Positions 42,101-54,928 of a DNA stretch of 64,000 bases are shown here, one piece after another; positions within the stretch are counted from its first letter, which is position 1; the number at the start of each line of letters is the position of its first letter. Both the position numbers and the translations under genes were made by a program. The notes under the pieces were generated by a model, which saw only the letters and a program-made list of their open reading frames with translations, made no database searches and was not told the origin of the DNA. This stretch comes from Sceloporus undulatus (Eukaryota > Chordata > Lepidosauria > Squamata > Phrynosomatidae): assembly GCF_019175285.1 (NCBI RefSeq), contig NC_056524.1:173997563-174061562 (forward strand), read 5' to 3'.

Positions 42101-44300
42101 GCGAATTACAGGAGCACCAGCAGCTTCTAGGGCAAAAAAATGCACCACACATGCGATATAATACAGTGGTTGGACACCATTACAGTTTTGAAAGCCAGGC
42201 TTCGAATGCTAGGGGAAGTAGGACACGGAGAAGAGAGCGAGCACCAGAGTAAGATCACAACACACAAGGGACCAGCGGGCACCTGATGGGACATGCTATG
42301 TCAGGTGCCTTGAACCTGAATCTCACCGGTACAGGTTTAAAAAAACAGCCGCAGCAAGCATACCTTGTAAAGTTCAGTAGGCTAAGAAACCCAAGAAGCA
42401 CAGATTCGACCACAGAGAGCTAGCGCTCACAGGAGCAGGGGAGGCAGACGAGGCTTGTCTTATCCCAGGGGGGCAAACCCCACCACTAGGACTAACCGAC
42501 TGGCAACCTTGGCAGTACCACACCTCAGTCGGTCGCCCCGAGAAAGGCTAAAGGAAACCCCCCTGAACAAGTCTGCAAAGTGAAATTACGCAGGACACAG
42601 GTCTTACCTTAGGGCACCAACACCAGCGAGAATGACAGGAAAGGATCAGACGATCCGCATTATGACGCCAGGACGTAAAGGCTCATCCTACCCCATCCCA
42701 CAGGTGGAAAGGGTCCCCCAAGGGATCAGTGCTCCAATTGAGCGAGTACCGGTTAAATTCCAAGTCAGATAAGTGTCAGAAGGCTGAGATAAGTGCCAAC
42801 ACAGTTCCAGGTGGCAGCCATACTGTGCTATTCGCACCCTTGGTACGAAGATCAAATTGGATTGCAAGCAGTTCAAGCAACTATGGGCGAGGAGTGCAGT
42901 TTTAACATTTTAAAAGGTCTAGACCCAACCCAAAAGAGAAAAGGGGATGCAATACGTATGTATCTGGGGCAACTAGAGATGAACTGGCATTTATCCCACC
43001 CCACGCCTAAAACTTATGCAGGGGAGCTCGTTATTCTTACCTGGTAGGGTTATGCAGCCTTAGGGGGGATGGAACTGGGACAAGAGTTATGTGGACAATA
43101 GGACAGGAATGGAGCAAAATTAATAGGCAACAGGGGACTCCAGATGATTATGCTTCAGGAACGGTTGTAAAACTATACATGAAGGAAACAAATCAACGCC
43201 TGAGAGTCCAGGAAGTAGGAATGCCCCTGGAAGGACACCATTGGGTCAGGCCTCAGATGCAGAACAGCCACCCGTGATAGCAGTCGATTGCGAGCCGTGA
43301 CAGAGATGGCACATGACTTGGGTCTAGGCATAATAAAATACACACTTAAATAAAGATAAAAAAACCTGCTATACGTCCCTCTCGTTACTGACCGGGCGGG
43401 TGTTGAACCCGCATATCAGGAGGCAAACCATCACGAAACATGCAGGAGTACAGAGTAAAGCCTGCAATCACAATGTAAAAAGAGCCATCAGATGCCAATC
43501 AGGCCCTACTAAAAAGTCAGGGGGGGGGGGAGAGAGGAGAGAAGAAGACAGCGGAGCGAAAGCAAGGGGAATGCGAAATCGAAACAGCCTTACAAGCACC
43601 GTCAGCCTTTTTCCTAGGGCTCGTCATGCCACACGGGCCAGGGAGGTGCCGATAAATGCTGTTTGAGCACCACTTTGGGAAGGATGCCAGTAGGGCTCGA
43701 AGGTGCTGCATGGAAAGCCCCACGTATGGGAGGCAACAGCCCGGTAGTTTATTGCGGCACCAGAGTAAGCATTGCACACACCACACACCAGTATCCGCTT
43801 GCTGGGTTTGCGTTTGTGGCTGGAATGAGTAGCAGATGACCAAGCAAACGAGATGGTTCTCAAAGCCTCAGCCACAGAGAAGCATATGCCTGTCTATGTG
43901 TCAGAGCAGCATGGTCAGAAGGACGCATAGGATCCTGCTGTGGACCACAGGAGCAAGACTTAGCGACTGAATCATAGTACTTTGCCAAAAGAAACAATTC
44001 CGGCCACACAGCAGGCATCTTCGATTGTAACGAGGTCAGGGTTCAAATCCCACTCAGCCTAGGAAAACCACATCGGCCAACTTTGGTGAAACAAAATGGT
44101 ACACAGGCTCTCTCCGCCTCAGAGCAGAAAGAAGCCAAAGGAAGACAAACAGCCCTCAGAGAACTTACTGAGGAGGCAGGAAAGCTTGATACAGAAAACC
44201 ACGTAGTGATAAAGTTTACCTTAGGGCTCAACATTAAGTACGGAATCGAACATACTGAAAAAGGGATGCACAAAGGAACAAAATTCTGAAGCATACCCCA
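39200..44300. other. T-poor, strand-asymmetric region of unknown nature
   Basis: For about 5 kb the plus strand is rich in A, C and G and poor in T: hand counts give 7, 9, 11 and 5 T per 60 bases in the lines starting 39781, 40441, 41401 and 44101. No exon with a known domain. Two open frames at 42793-43047 and 43089-43277 are the longest tidy ones but match nothing I know. Could be a worn retroelement, a degenerate tandem array or poorly corrected sequence. Confidence 0.45.
44015..44170 (+). mobile_element. Worn Sauria-type SINE
   Basis: GGTCAGGGTTCAAATCCCAC, GGAAAACCACATCGGCCAA and CAGGCTCTCTCCGCCTCAGA follow the SINE order with heavy divergence. Confidence 0.5.
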
Positions 44301-45995
44301 AACAGTCGACTAAAGGAAAACATAAAATGAAAGCGGACAGTCTCCGACAAAGCGATGCGACCGGAAACAAACGTCAGAACCCCTTACTGTGGAAGTGCTC
44401 AAAAAGACAGGACGGGGTATTATCATAGGGATTGGGACATGCGCAACGCCAACATGTCCATCTGGCAAAAAGATATGGACAGCCCTCTTATCACAGGAAA
44501 CCCTGTAAGAAGATTCAAACCTTGCTTGTACACCAGTAGTGTTTGTTGTAGGATGGGGCCGACGGAAGGACTTGGAATTGCTTTTGTCAGACAAAAATGG
44601 ATGTATGCATTGTAAAATGCTATTATTGTATCGTATTGACTGTGCTCTGATATTGATTGCAAGGTATTTGGATTTCCCACCGCCACACTAAAAAACCCCT
44701 CAATTGAAGGGAGTAGTTATTAGTGCTTCTGGATTATGAACTGAACTAGTCCTAGAGAGGGGGCTGCAGTAACTTGGAGGACACAGACACGATGGATCGG
44801 ACAAGCAGGACAGGATGGCAGCAAAAGATGTAGAAAGGCAAAAGGCAGGCAACCTCCAACAGATACTTTTTGAAAAGACGAGAGAGTGTTGTTAAACAAT
44901 ATATTATTGACATCAAGCAAGGATTCAAAGCCTTGAGAGCTAGCACGTAGCCAGAACATGGGTAAGGACAGCCATTATGAGTCTGTTCTAAGGCCTTCAG
45001 GGGGGGGCGGCAGATCAGGGGCTGGAATCACCTTTTTAGGAACGCTCCGTGAAGTTCTAGCAGTGAGCACAACTTTGAATGAATTTAAACTAAATAACTA
45101 ATAATAAAAAATTTATTTGCTACTATAGCCTTCCTTCCTGCTGATAAGGGCGTGTGAAACAGCCATATAAACCACTTACAATTCATCAACCTTCCATGAC
45201 AATAAACTAGGTAAAAACAATGTGTAAAAGGCAGGCCCCATCAGGCCAGTTGCCCCTACTGAATCAGAGGGACGGGATAGGGGGGGGGTGGAGGACTAGC
45301 TGGAGCTTGTGTCGGGAATGACTATCGAAGACAGGAAGGTTACTATTCAAGCAAAAATCAACGATATCCTAGAACACGGCCCAGAAGGAGGCTTAGGCCA
45401 GAGCGGAGCTCAGCATGGGCAGAACGAAAAACAGTTACCGGAGAGCAAAGGTCAGCAGGACGTACGTTGATGGCATATGCCCTCCTTGTTAGTGCAAAGA
45501 GGTATCTCGCCCTGGTACCTCAGTAGTGCTGCCAGATGTTCTGAGGGTGCGGGGCGGATGTATGCAGATTTGTACTCTTAATGTCATGAAAGTCTAGATA
45601 GATCGGTTATAGTTTCCTACAAGACCCTTACTTAGCCTTGCCTGTCTAAACGTGCTTAGGTTATGGTCAGAAAGGGTTAATCTCAATAGTGTAACCCTGA
45701 CCTGATGTAGAGAAAAGGGCAAGCTGGGCAAAACTCATATGCCACAATAATAAACAATCCGCGTTCCCACCAAAGCATCTTCTTGTAACATTCAAATTCA
45801 TTTCTTTCCCCCACGTGTTTTATGTTTTCCCGAGGGGGGGGGGGATGGGACGAATTGGAGAGATACCCAGAGGTCAGTGATCAAAGTCTTCTAATGTTGG
45901 CCCTTTACCATTTGGCTGAGGCGAAACAACAACGTTTCAGGTGGAAAGGGTTGACTGGTGTGTGGCAACATCTGCCTGACTGTTTCTTCCAGCCA
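44300..45995. other. Non-coding, nothing firm
   Basis: Composition returns towards average after about 44.6 kb. G-runs at 45001, 45280 and 45833. No exon or repeat named. Confidence 0.35.
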
Positions 45996-45999
45996 GGCA

Positions 46000-46780
46000 C
46001 CAATTTCTACACCACACATTATTGTGCTGTATTTAGCTGGATGCCATGTACCCGGTGGCCCCCGCGGACAACAAACCGCTTTTGGGGGGGGCCCCTCCCC
46101 GGTCCCGGTCGGTTGGCCCCCAGCCCCCGGTTCGGGGCCCTACTGCGGTGCCAACCCACCTTCACGCTGCCTCCCGCGTGCGGCCGCGCCACACCCCCAC
46201 CTCCTCCTCTCCTACCGTTCCTCCAGGGCCGCGGGAGGAAGTGAAGCAAAGGAGGAGTGCGACGGAGGACCCCCCCCCCCCCCCCCCGGACCGGTTTTGC
46301 CCCCCCCCCCCCCCCCCCAGCTCGCCACCTCTGCGCGTTGCCCGCATGGCCTGGAATGGAGAAGGAGGTGGGTGGTGCAGGCCGCGCGGGGAAGGCGGGG
46401 GAGTCGGGGGGCAGGCAGGGCAGGGAGGTGGGGAGGGGGGTCGCAGGGGCAGGTAGGCGCGCACCCTCCTCCTCCATCCCTTCCAGGCCGCGGTGGAAGA
46501 GATAGCAAAGGAGGGAGGCGAAGGAGGAGGCAGCGGCCTCCTGCAGCGTTGCCCGCTCCCCCTCCCCGCCTTGCCGCGTTGCCCGCGGCCCCCTCCTCCT
46601 CCTTCATCCTCCTCCTCCTCTGTTCCTCTCAGGCCACCCAGCAAAATGAAGGAGGGGGAGACAGGACGGAGGATGGCAAAGGAGGACGGGGGAGCAGGAG
46701 AAGAGACGGAGGCAGGCGACGTAAAAAAGACGGAGAAGAGAAGAAGAGGAGGAGGAGGGCAGGTGAGTGGCGATGAGTGG
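46000..46780. repeat. GC-rich VNTR-like head of repeat family B
   Basis: CpG-dense, purine/pyrimidine-skewed units recur: GAAGCAAAGGAGGAG (46240), GATAGCAAAGGAGGGAGG (46501), AAAATGAAGGAGGGGG (46643), each after a CTCCAGGGC/TTCCAGGCC-like word, with spacing near 260 then 150. Two C-runs of 18 and 19 bases lie at 46270-46287 and 46300-46318. The long overlapping frames on both strands are low-complexity Pro/Gly/Arg and not genes. A CpG-island promoter is the alternative. Confidence 0.5.
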
Positions 46781-47530
46781 GCCAGACGGCCTCAATGTGG
46801 CTTTTTGCGGGGGGGGGGTCTTTTAATGCTAATAAGTCTCCCCTTAGTTTGACACATGATAGTGTGATGATGATGCACGGAGAGAGTGGTCAACCTTCCA
46901 AAGTGCATTTTACTGTGTGTTTTTGGTTCTTAATGGTTGATACTGGCATCAGCAAGCCTCTGAGCCGTCATGGCAATGTAAGTTGCTCTGATTTTTACAA
47001 ACTCACTGCGCAGTGAAGAAAAGAAAAACAAAGTCCCTGACCAGATACACACTTCTGAAGAAGACAGTTGAATCCGACGGGCAAATTCCACTCTTGTTAA
47101 ACCACTTGACATCTTCAGTATGCATAGCCATGTTCAGTGTGGAAACCCAAAGAGTTTGGTTATGGAATAAGCCTCTGGAAACTCATGCAACGACGGCCAT
47201 GTTACAGTAAGTAAGCCATGTTCAATGCCCAAATGTGCTGTTGGTTGAATGGGGGGGAGGAGGGCGGGTGGCCAGAAGCGGGAAAGTACCATTTCTGCCC
47301 ATCTGTCTAGGAATTAATGCCCAAATGACCTCCATTTTGATCACGCAACTAAGACAAACATGCATTTATAGTACACCATTTTTTTAAAAAACTATCAAAT
47401 TTTTTTTCACGTCGTGTCCTGCAATTTTTTAAACAAACTGTGTCCTACACTTGAAACTTTGTCACTTACATTTGTCCTACATTTGTCCCGGTTTGGCATG
47501 GTTACAGGACTTACTGGAACCCTAGCTAAG
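46781..47530 (+). repeat. Repeat family B, copy 2 (body and tail)
   Basis: G-run (46810), GATGATGATG (46867), AAAGAGTTTGGTTATGGAAT (47149), AAGCCATGTTCAATGCCCAA (47213), ATGACCTCCATTTTGATCAC (47326) and ATGCATTTATAG (47362). Matches copy 1 at 18618-19690 in order, without the mariner insertion. Confidence 0.65.
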
Positions 47531-47579
47531 CTGTTATTCCACTTACAACTACCATGGGGCACACATCCTGCATAATTCC

Positions 47580-47760
47580 TAGGGGGCTTTAATCGTCTGG
47601 TGGGACAGTAGTAATTTCTGGCCTGAGACATTTTGGAATGCCCAGTCCCTAAAACGGCAAATTCCAGGATTCCCTGGTATGATGCCACTGACAGTTTTAA
47701 AGTGGGCACACAACACACAATAATTGTGCTAGCGTGGAATGGCACAATTGTTATTCGCCA
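47580..47760. repeat. Half of a hAT-type palindromic MITE
   Basis: AAATTCCAGGATTCCCTGGT and CACTGACAGTTTTAAAGTGG match the right arm seen at 28510-28603. Confidence 0.45.
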
Positions 47761-49085
47761 CTTTGTGCGAGGGGAAAAGCTAACCTATCCCTTCCCGAAC
47801 ATCTCCCTAACATGAGACTTGCTGGGCCCTCAGGAGTGTCAGTTGACTTCTTGCCTTTGCCATTGCCATTGTGTTGAAGGAAAACGTTACTGCCATTCAG
47901 TTGACTTCTGTACCATGAAACAGGAGGTGGGGTGCCATCTTGCCTCAAGCAGCAAAAGCAAACTTGAGCTCAGCGTGCCTATGTAACATACTATACACGC
48001 TTCTCACTCTACAACCCCCATCTTCTTCATTTTTTTAACGCTCAGGAGGGGAAAACATTGTGTTCACAGTTACAAATATTTGTTTTGCAAGTAAGCATGC
48101 CACTAGACGAGGCCTATAAATAACCTAACAGAGCACGCAGCTTACCCATCAGATCTTGGGGGTTAACGCAAGGGTCAGCACGTAGTTAGTACTTGGATGG
48201 GATTTGCCAGGAACCTACCAGGTGCCTATGAAGGAGCGTGGCAAAAACCCAGTTCAAATATTTTTTGCCTAAGACTACCCTATGATAAATTTCAGACTGC
48301 ATTCTTTTCAGATGTAAAACCTGTTTAACCAGCTTTAAAATGTCAAGATAACATCTGGTTTGAATCAGGAATTTACAATCTAGACTCAAGACAAACAAGG
48401 CCACATGTTTCTTTTATCATAAATATATATATAAAAATGCTAAGCAAACTAATCTAGGCTTCTTCAAGCCAGCTACTCTTTTGTCCACAGGAACCTTTGA
48501 ATATATATATAAAGAGTGATTGTGTCGCTGCCTAAGCGCAGGTCTGGTATGAACAGGCTTCTCCATTTCAGTTGTGAAGCTATGGGGAATTATATCCATC
48601 CAACACGGTTTTACACTGGGCTTGTTCCCCTTACACTTCCCAAAAGTCATCCGCTTTTTTGAATCTCAAACACATGCTGGAGGCAGGAACGAAACTGGAA
48701 ACACAAGACATGTTATACTATTTACTTTGTTGACCATTACTTCTCTACATCTTGCTAATATACCTCGAGAAAGGGCTTTCACTTTGAACTTGCATTCCAT
48801 AGGAAATCTGCTCCCCCTCGAGACGATTCAGGGACGCTAGATGGAAGCGAACGATTGCCATGACGATAGAGGAAGTGCGGGCCACGGGTTCCCAGACACA
48901 TGCGCTTCCCCACCTTTGAAGGGACGTTGCAGTGGACCTTTTACCAGCAATTCAGCACGGTACTAGAAATCTTCTTTTCGAGTGAATTCATACTCTTGTC
49001 ATGATACGTCGCAAATATGAAAGTTTCAGTCTATTGTTTTCTGCTTCTAGGAAATGACCGGTTAGGCCTTTATTTGCCTCTAAGA
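47761..49085. other. Non-coding, nothing recognised
   Basis: AT-rich with TATATA patches near 48425 and 48500. No exon. Confidence 0.4.
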
Positions 49086-49089
49086 ACCA

Positions 49090-51690
49090 CACATTTTTTC
49101 TTTTGACAGTCCATGGTCATCCACGTGAAACTCTCCTCCAGCGACTGCATTTCAAATCGGTTGATACACTTTGCTTTATTCACTGTCCAGCTTTCAAAAA
49201 CATACATCAGAAATCAGAACAATATGGCTTTACAGACGACAATCTTGACTTTGTATTTAATGATCTTCATCAATCTATCTAGAGGGGAGGGGGTCCCGGG
49301 AGCGGGGCCCATGTTACTACTTTGCTAATGGTTGTTATCGTTAACTGCCTAATGACATGAGAGCCCTCCCAAGTCACCTGTCTTCGTCTCTTAAAGCTCA
49401 TGGCTGGGGCTTCTTTGATTCAAATCTTATCCACTGGTCTACTGGTCTTCCCCCTTTCCTATTGCCCTCAACCTTACCAAACATTATTGATCTTTATCTA
49501 ATGAGTCTTTCTCTCACTGATACACCCAACCAATATGTCTACCTCAAACTTAGTCATCTTGCCTCTAGGGAGAGTTGGGCCTACTTTGCTCGCGTACCCC
49601 ATCCATTGTTGTGGGGGTTTTTTAATTTCTAGCAGTCCTCCAGTGGTATTCCACAGAACTCCCAAGCACCATATCTCCAATGAGGTTGACTTCTTCCTGG
49701 TCAGCGTTTCTTCATTATCCAGTCATCCACAATCATATACAGAATTGTGGAATACGATGACATAGACACCATCGTAAACTTTAATATTCAGTGATAATTT
49801 TTACACTTCGGGACTCTGTCTTGTTTCTCTAATCGTGTCCTTCCAAGTCTATGTCTTCTTGTGATCTTCTTGACTGCAGTCTCCACTCTGACTTGATGAT
49901 GGGACCTCAAGTGGTAAACAATCTTTACAACGTGTTCAATGTTTCCTCATCTTCATTTAAAAATTCATGCTAGATCTGCTGTGGTCACTTTTTTTGTTTT
50001 GTTTTGTTTTCTTAATGTCTCAGTCTGTAGAACTTGCCCTTTGGCGCTTTCTGCCTTGACTTTTTTCAACAAATCTTTCCCAATCACTGAATCTTTTCAG
50101 CTAAATAGTATGGTTATCATTTGCATATCTTTTACTGTTGATGTTACTTCCTCCAACTTTTCATGCCTCTTTCTTCTGCAGTCTAATCTGTATGATGTTT
50201 TTTCAGGACTACCAGGTTAACTTACAAATAGATATGATAGAATAGAATACAGTCTTTCTTCACCCCCCCAACCCCCTTACCATATCTGTTTTTCAAAGCT
50301 ACTGTCCTAAACTGTATTTTGTCTGAAATAGGTTATGCATCAGGACTCACCAAATGTATTGGCACACCCATTTCTTTAAAATGTGATCCACCAGTTTCTA
50401 CATTAATCTATGTGCCATCAAGTGCTTTTGTATGCTATAGTCTATAAAGCACATGCTGATCTCTTTAGAGAATTAATTAGTTCATTCCTATTAGTATCAT
50501 GTTGACTATACTGATCCCTAAGTGCCTCTTCCTTCCTGAACCCAGCTATGGACATCTGGCCATTCTTCTCTACTACTATATGGTAAAAGTCTTTGCTATA
50601 CCAATTCTTGACGCATCCCCTTGTTTGCATAAGATGTTAAGTGCAATGGTCTCATGCATTACTTGTAATTCCCGGTTTGTCCCCTTACTGGGGATTGAAA
50701 ATAATACTGAGTGTTTCCAACTGTGGGGTCCATGGTTTTTGGTTTTCCAAATTTATTGACATTATTTAAGTTAGAATTAGAGTAGAAAATTCCTGTCTCA
50801 AGTCAGCTTGTGGAGCAAACCTCTATTAATGTGCCTATCTGTTTCCTGGTGCGACATCATTTCTCTCAACGTGTTCTGACGTGCAGGGTCAAACTTCACT
50901 TTTTAAATATGAAGTCATATGCGTCTTTCTTTATAAATTGAATTTGTCAATCTTTTGTCTCTTTTACTATAGTCCTTCTGTGTACTTGTTTTCCATTGTC
51001 TTCGTCTTCCTTCTTAGTCATGTAAATATGTTCCCCTGTTGGACGTAAAGCATCTCCTCATTGCTGTTGCATGCCTACATGTCATTTTGACTTACAGAGA
51101 CCCTAAGGCAAACCTATCATGGGGTTTTCTTGGCACGATTTTGTTCAGAGGGGGTTTACCATTGCCTTCCCCTGAGGCTGAGAGAGTGTGATGCACCAAA
51201 CGTCACCCAGTAGTTTCACGGCTGAGTTGGGAATCAGAACCTTGGTCTCCAGAGTTGTTAGCCCAACACTCAAACCACTATGCCAACTGGCTCTAAAACA
51301 TCCCTACTCTTGGTTTAAATTTTCTTTGATTGCTCGGATTTTGCTGAAGAGGTCTTCTGTTCTTCCATTTTTATAAGCTTCTTTTTCATTGCAATATTAT
51401 AGTAGTTCTCCTTATCCCTGCACACAAATCTTGCACATTTGCATTCAGGGTTCTGGTTCTATTTCTATCACCTTTTTTTTCTGCTTTTCAGCCCTGATTG
51501 CTTGTAGGGTTATCATGTCTGTCATCCATGAAGCTTATCTTTCTTTTTAGTACAGATAGTGTCTTTCTACTTCTCTCAACAATGTCCCTGGCTTCACACC
51601 AGAGTTCCTCTGGGTCCTGGTCAATTAGACTTAATATTGCAAATTCTTTTTTTTCACTTTGATTTAAATTCTTTTTTTTTAATGGTTAGC
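49090..51690 (-). mobile_element. BovB/RTE-type LINE, antisense, SINE-interrupted
   Basis: The antisense text follows the reverse-transcriptase region of BovB/RTE-type LINEs: AGCTTTCAAAAACATACATC (49191), GTGATCTTCTTGACTGCAGTCTCC-like words (49860-49885), CGCTTTCTGCCTTGACTTTT (50046) and ATCATTTGCATATCTTTTAC (50115). It is heavily worn. The part nearest 51.3-51.69 kb is the upstream linker. A Sauria-type SINE lies inside at 51062-51296. Confidence 0.6.
51062..51296 (-). mobile_element. Sauria-type SINE nested in the LINE
   Basis: AACCTATCATGGGGTTTTCT, AGGCTGAGAGAGTGTGATGC and CCTTGGTCTCCAGAGTTGTT on the plus strand give an antisense copy. LINE sequence resumes after 51300. Confidence 0.8.
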
Positions 51691-51699
51691 TTATAGTAA

Positions 51700-54440
51700 T
51701 TCTATTTTTTTTTAAAAAAAAAAACCTTTAACAAAAGTTCATTCCTCCCAGTTCTTCTAAATCTATAGTCTTCAACCCACCTTTCCCAAAACATGACATT
51801 CCAGGATAATCAGAGGGTTAGAAATCTTGCAAGAATAAAAGTTGATTGACACAAGCAATGTCTTTTTACAGAACAGGAAAAATGAGTGTTAGTTTTGCTG
51901 ACAAGTAGTATGCTTTTCTGGAGATCTACTTTGCTTTTAAAAACTGTAACCTTATGTTCACAACTACGGCTATATCTCGTGACAAGAAATGATTATTTGT
52001 CACTTTGAGTTATCATTAGGTCTAGCCACTGCTTATTATTCTTGGTACACCAGTAATTGTTGTATTCTTTTATTTTGAAGAAAAGAAACACGATGTGAAA
52101 TGTAAATAATTTTAAGAAGTACTGTATGTCCATAACACATCTTCTTTCAAAGCATTCCGTTTGATGGTTATTGCTGCTTCTGCTCTTTTGGTACCACCTT
52201 CTAGTTAGCTATTATGTGAAGAATTGCTTTATCAGTCTGAATCAATCGCTTCCTAGCTTTTGGTATTATAATATCTATTGTCCTCTGCATCATGCATATT
52301 TTGGCTATCCTATCCCCCTATTTTTCTATGTCTTAAAGTTACAAAGGACTCACATGTTAGGACCCTGGCTCATAGGGGATTGTTCTGCATCAAGGCTGAA
52401 TATGTATATTGCATTTTGAATATTGGCTACCAGCCATTGAATGGGAAAGAAGAAGACACCACAAAGGCCTACAGCTTAGATATGAAGGGAAGGAGAGATG
52501 AAATTCATTTTTCCTGTTCTCATGATCTTAGCAAAGCCATACGGGGCGGGTGGTTAGACTACATATTTCCCCTGCAGAAGATCCTAGTTTTATATCTGAC
52601 ACCACCAGCAGAAAGGATCAGGTGGAGAGTTTTTTTGGGGGGGACTCCTCTGTCTGAGTCATTGCGAGAGCTATCACCGTCAATTAGACCCTAAAAGAGA
52701 TCTGAGGAACCCGTGGCCTTCCGAGTTTGATGGAAATGGAAAAGTACAATTACACTTCACAAACTAGTGCCTACAAAGGGGCAATAAACAAATAGAGACA
52801 ATAGCTTAGCATCCTCTGATGTGTTTCTCTGTGTTGACCTCTCTATGGCTTCTGGCCTGTAGATTGCTTGTTCCTAGGTATGATTGGGCACTTGCTTTCA
52901 ACATTCTTCTTGCAGTTGTTTCCTTTCACTCAAGAAGGGAGAATAGCTAGGTCCATTAAATAGAATGAATGGGCTCTCTGGTTTGTAGCTGCATGAACTT
53001 CCTTAGAAATACTTTCTCTTTACAGTACTCAAATGTGGCCGTTGATACGATGGCAAGCTGCCCCACAAGACCAACAGAGGTGTTGACTGGACTCTAGTTC
53101 CCATCAGTCCCAGCACGTTAGGCAGTGTTGAGGGATGGTGGGCTCAACATGAACATCAAATAAAGCTAGACTTCTGAGTTAATTGACAAAAATTTCAGTA
53201 TATTTACTGTACTGTATACATTACACGCACTAGAGTGATAGAATGTCATGAAAGACAGCTACAATAGAAGAAGCCAATTTGTAAAATAGTAGAGCGTGAC
53301 TAGAAAAGTAACAAAAGGAATAAGGGGTGGAATAAGATTATGGGAAATGAAGGCAAACAATTATTCTGAGACGTGATTTATATATTGGGAAAAAAAACAT
53401 CCAGAATCTGTGAGTGTCTGTGTGTGCAAATGTTAATTGTAAGATGTGGTGTTTTTTTCTTTTCCTTATTTTTTTTTAATTATTAGTTTATTGTTTTTTA
53501 TCACTGTTAACTGTTAGTTGTTTATTTGTTATAGATGGTGTAGTTGTAGTTGTGTCATGTCATAGAATGATGTGATGATTTTATGAATGGTTTGTATAAA
53601 TAATAAAAATTAAAAAAAACAACAACAAATGCAGCTAGACAAGACCGATATACAATCTGACTCAGGATGAGGACAACTTTCTGTCAGACTTCCTACACAA
53701 TCTTATCCACCCCTCCAGAATGCATGAACGTGCTTCTGCAAAAATTAGCTCCCAGTGTTTAGATACGTTGCCTATTAAGGATACTACTGTTTGACCACTC
53801 CAGAATCTGATAAACAGGACCCTGAAACAATATTTATAAACACTTAATGGTATATTGCAGGGGCACTGGACTACTGCTTTCCTCATTATCAGATATAAAG
53901 GTTATCCAAATACAGAAAAGCCAACCCATTTTGCCTCTTTAAAAAGCCAGTACCTCAGTGCTCACTGTTAATGGGGCCTGTACTGAAAGCACAAAGAGGA
54001 CAATATATTGCGCAATATATCCTTCCTGTGAAGGAATCTGATTTTCAGCAGAGAAGGCAGCTCTTGGCACGTGCGAGTGATACATGAGTGTTTGCCAGAT
54101 CGTATAGGTTTAAAAGTTTTTTTTAAAGGGCAAAAAAGTCACTGATTTTGTTCTTTAGCTTTGCCTACACAATGTGGTTTTTGTTTTGTTTTTAAATGGA
54201 TGCAACTGCTTAGTTGCTACTGTCATGGATGGTCCCTATCTCATACCTAACTACTAACACAGATAGTGACATGTTCAAGTTGTCTGTATTACGAATTATC
54301 AACACCTTCCAAGCAGGCCAGTACTTAGCAGTTTTTATAACCAATGTGATCAACAATAGGTAGAGTGCACAAGCTATCATTCCACAGTAATGTAGTTTAC
54401 ACTGATGGTCTTCTGTAGTATGTCTTCTAGCTGAACGTGG
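51700..54440. other. Non-coding, nothing recognised
   Basis: AT-rich sequence. T- and A-runs at 51700-51724. No exon-like frame; the 138-codon frame at 52278-52694 has no domain. Confidence 0.4.
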
Positions 54441-54444
54441 TATA

Positions 54445-54665
54445 TAGGCCTCCCTTTCCCAATGTCTTGGGACCAAAAGTGTTTTGGATTTTGAATTTTG
54501 GTATCTGTATTTGCATATAAGTACATAATGATGGAGACCCAAGCCAAAACAGAATTCACTTACGTTTCATATACACCTTGTCCAAATAACCCTCAAGGTA
54601 TTTTATACACTATTTTAAAATTAATTTGTCTACAAAACCATCAGAAAGCAAAGGTAGTTTAAGGG
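54445..54665. mobile_element. Tc1/mariner-type (Tigger-like) remnant
   Basis: GTCTTGGGACCAAAAGTGTT, GTTTCATATACACCTTGTCC and ACCATCAGAAAGCAAAGG match, in the opposite orientation, the element at 23884-24195. Confidence 0.65.
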
Positions 54666-54688
54666 TTTAACAGTAAGCATTAATTATG

Positions 54689-54928
54689 TACAGTTGGGAC
54701 CTTGTATCTGCTGGGGTTTGGTTCCAAGACCTCCCGTGGATAACAAAATCTGTGGTGCTCAAGTCCCTTAAATATAATGGCAGAGAGAAATGGTGTCCCT
54801 TATATTAAATGGAAAATCAGGTTGCTATTTGGAATTAATATTTTTTAAAAAATATTTTCAAGCCGTGGATGCTTCAGCCCTGATGATAAAAAACATCAGT
54901 GGATAAAGAGGGCTGACTGTTATTTAAT
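54689..54928. mobile_element. Tigger-like remnant
   Basis: ACAGTTGGGACCTTGTATCT, GGTTCCAAGACCTCCCGTGG, TTCAAGCCGTGGATGCTTC and AGAGGGCTGACTGT: nearly whole, with complementary ends. Confidence 0.75.

Noticed and set aside
42793-43277. Two consecutive plus frames that might be retroelement gag-like
   Set aside because: No diagnostic motif such as a zinc knuckle or major homology region was recognised, and no terminal repeats were found. Left as unassigned within the T-poor tract.
45822-46852. Long overlapping open frames of up to 272 codons on both strands
   Set aside because: All are low-complexity Pro/Gly/Arg/Ser readings of a GC-rich repeat-bearing tract in several frames at once. No domain or splice signal.
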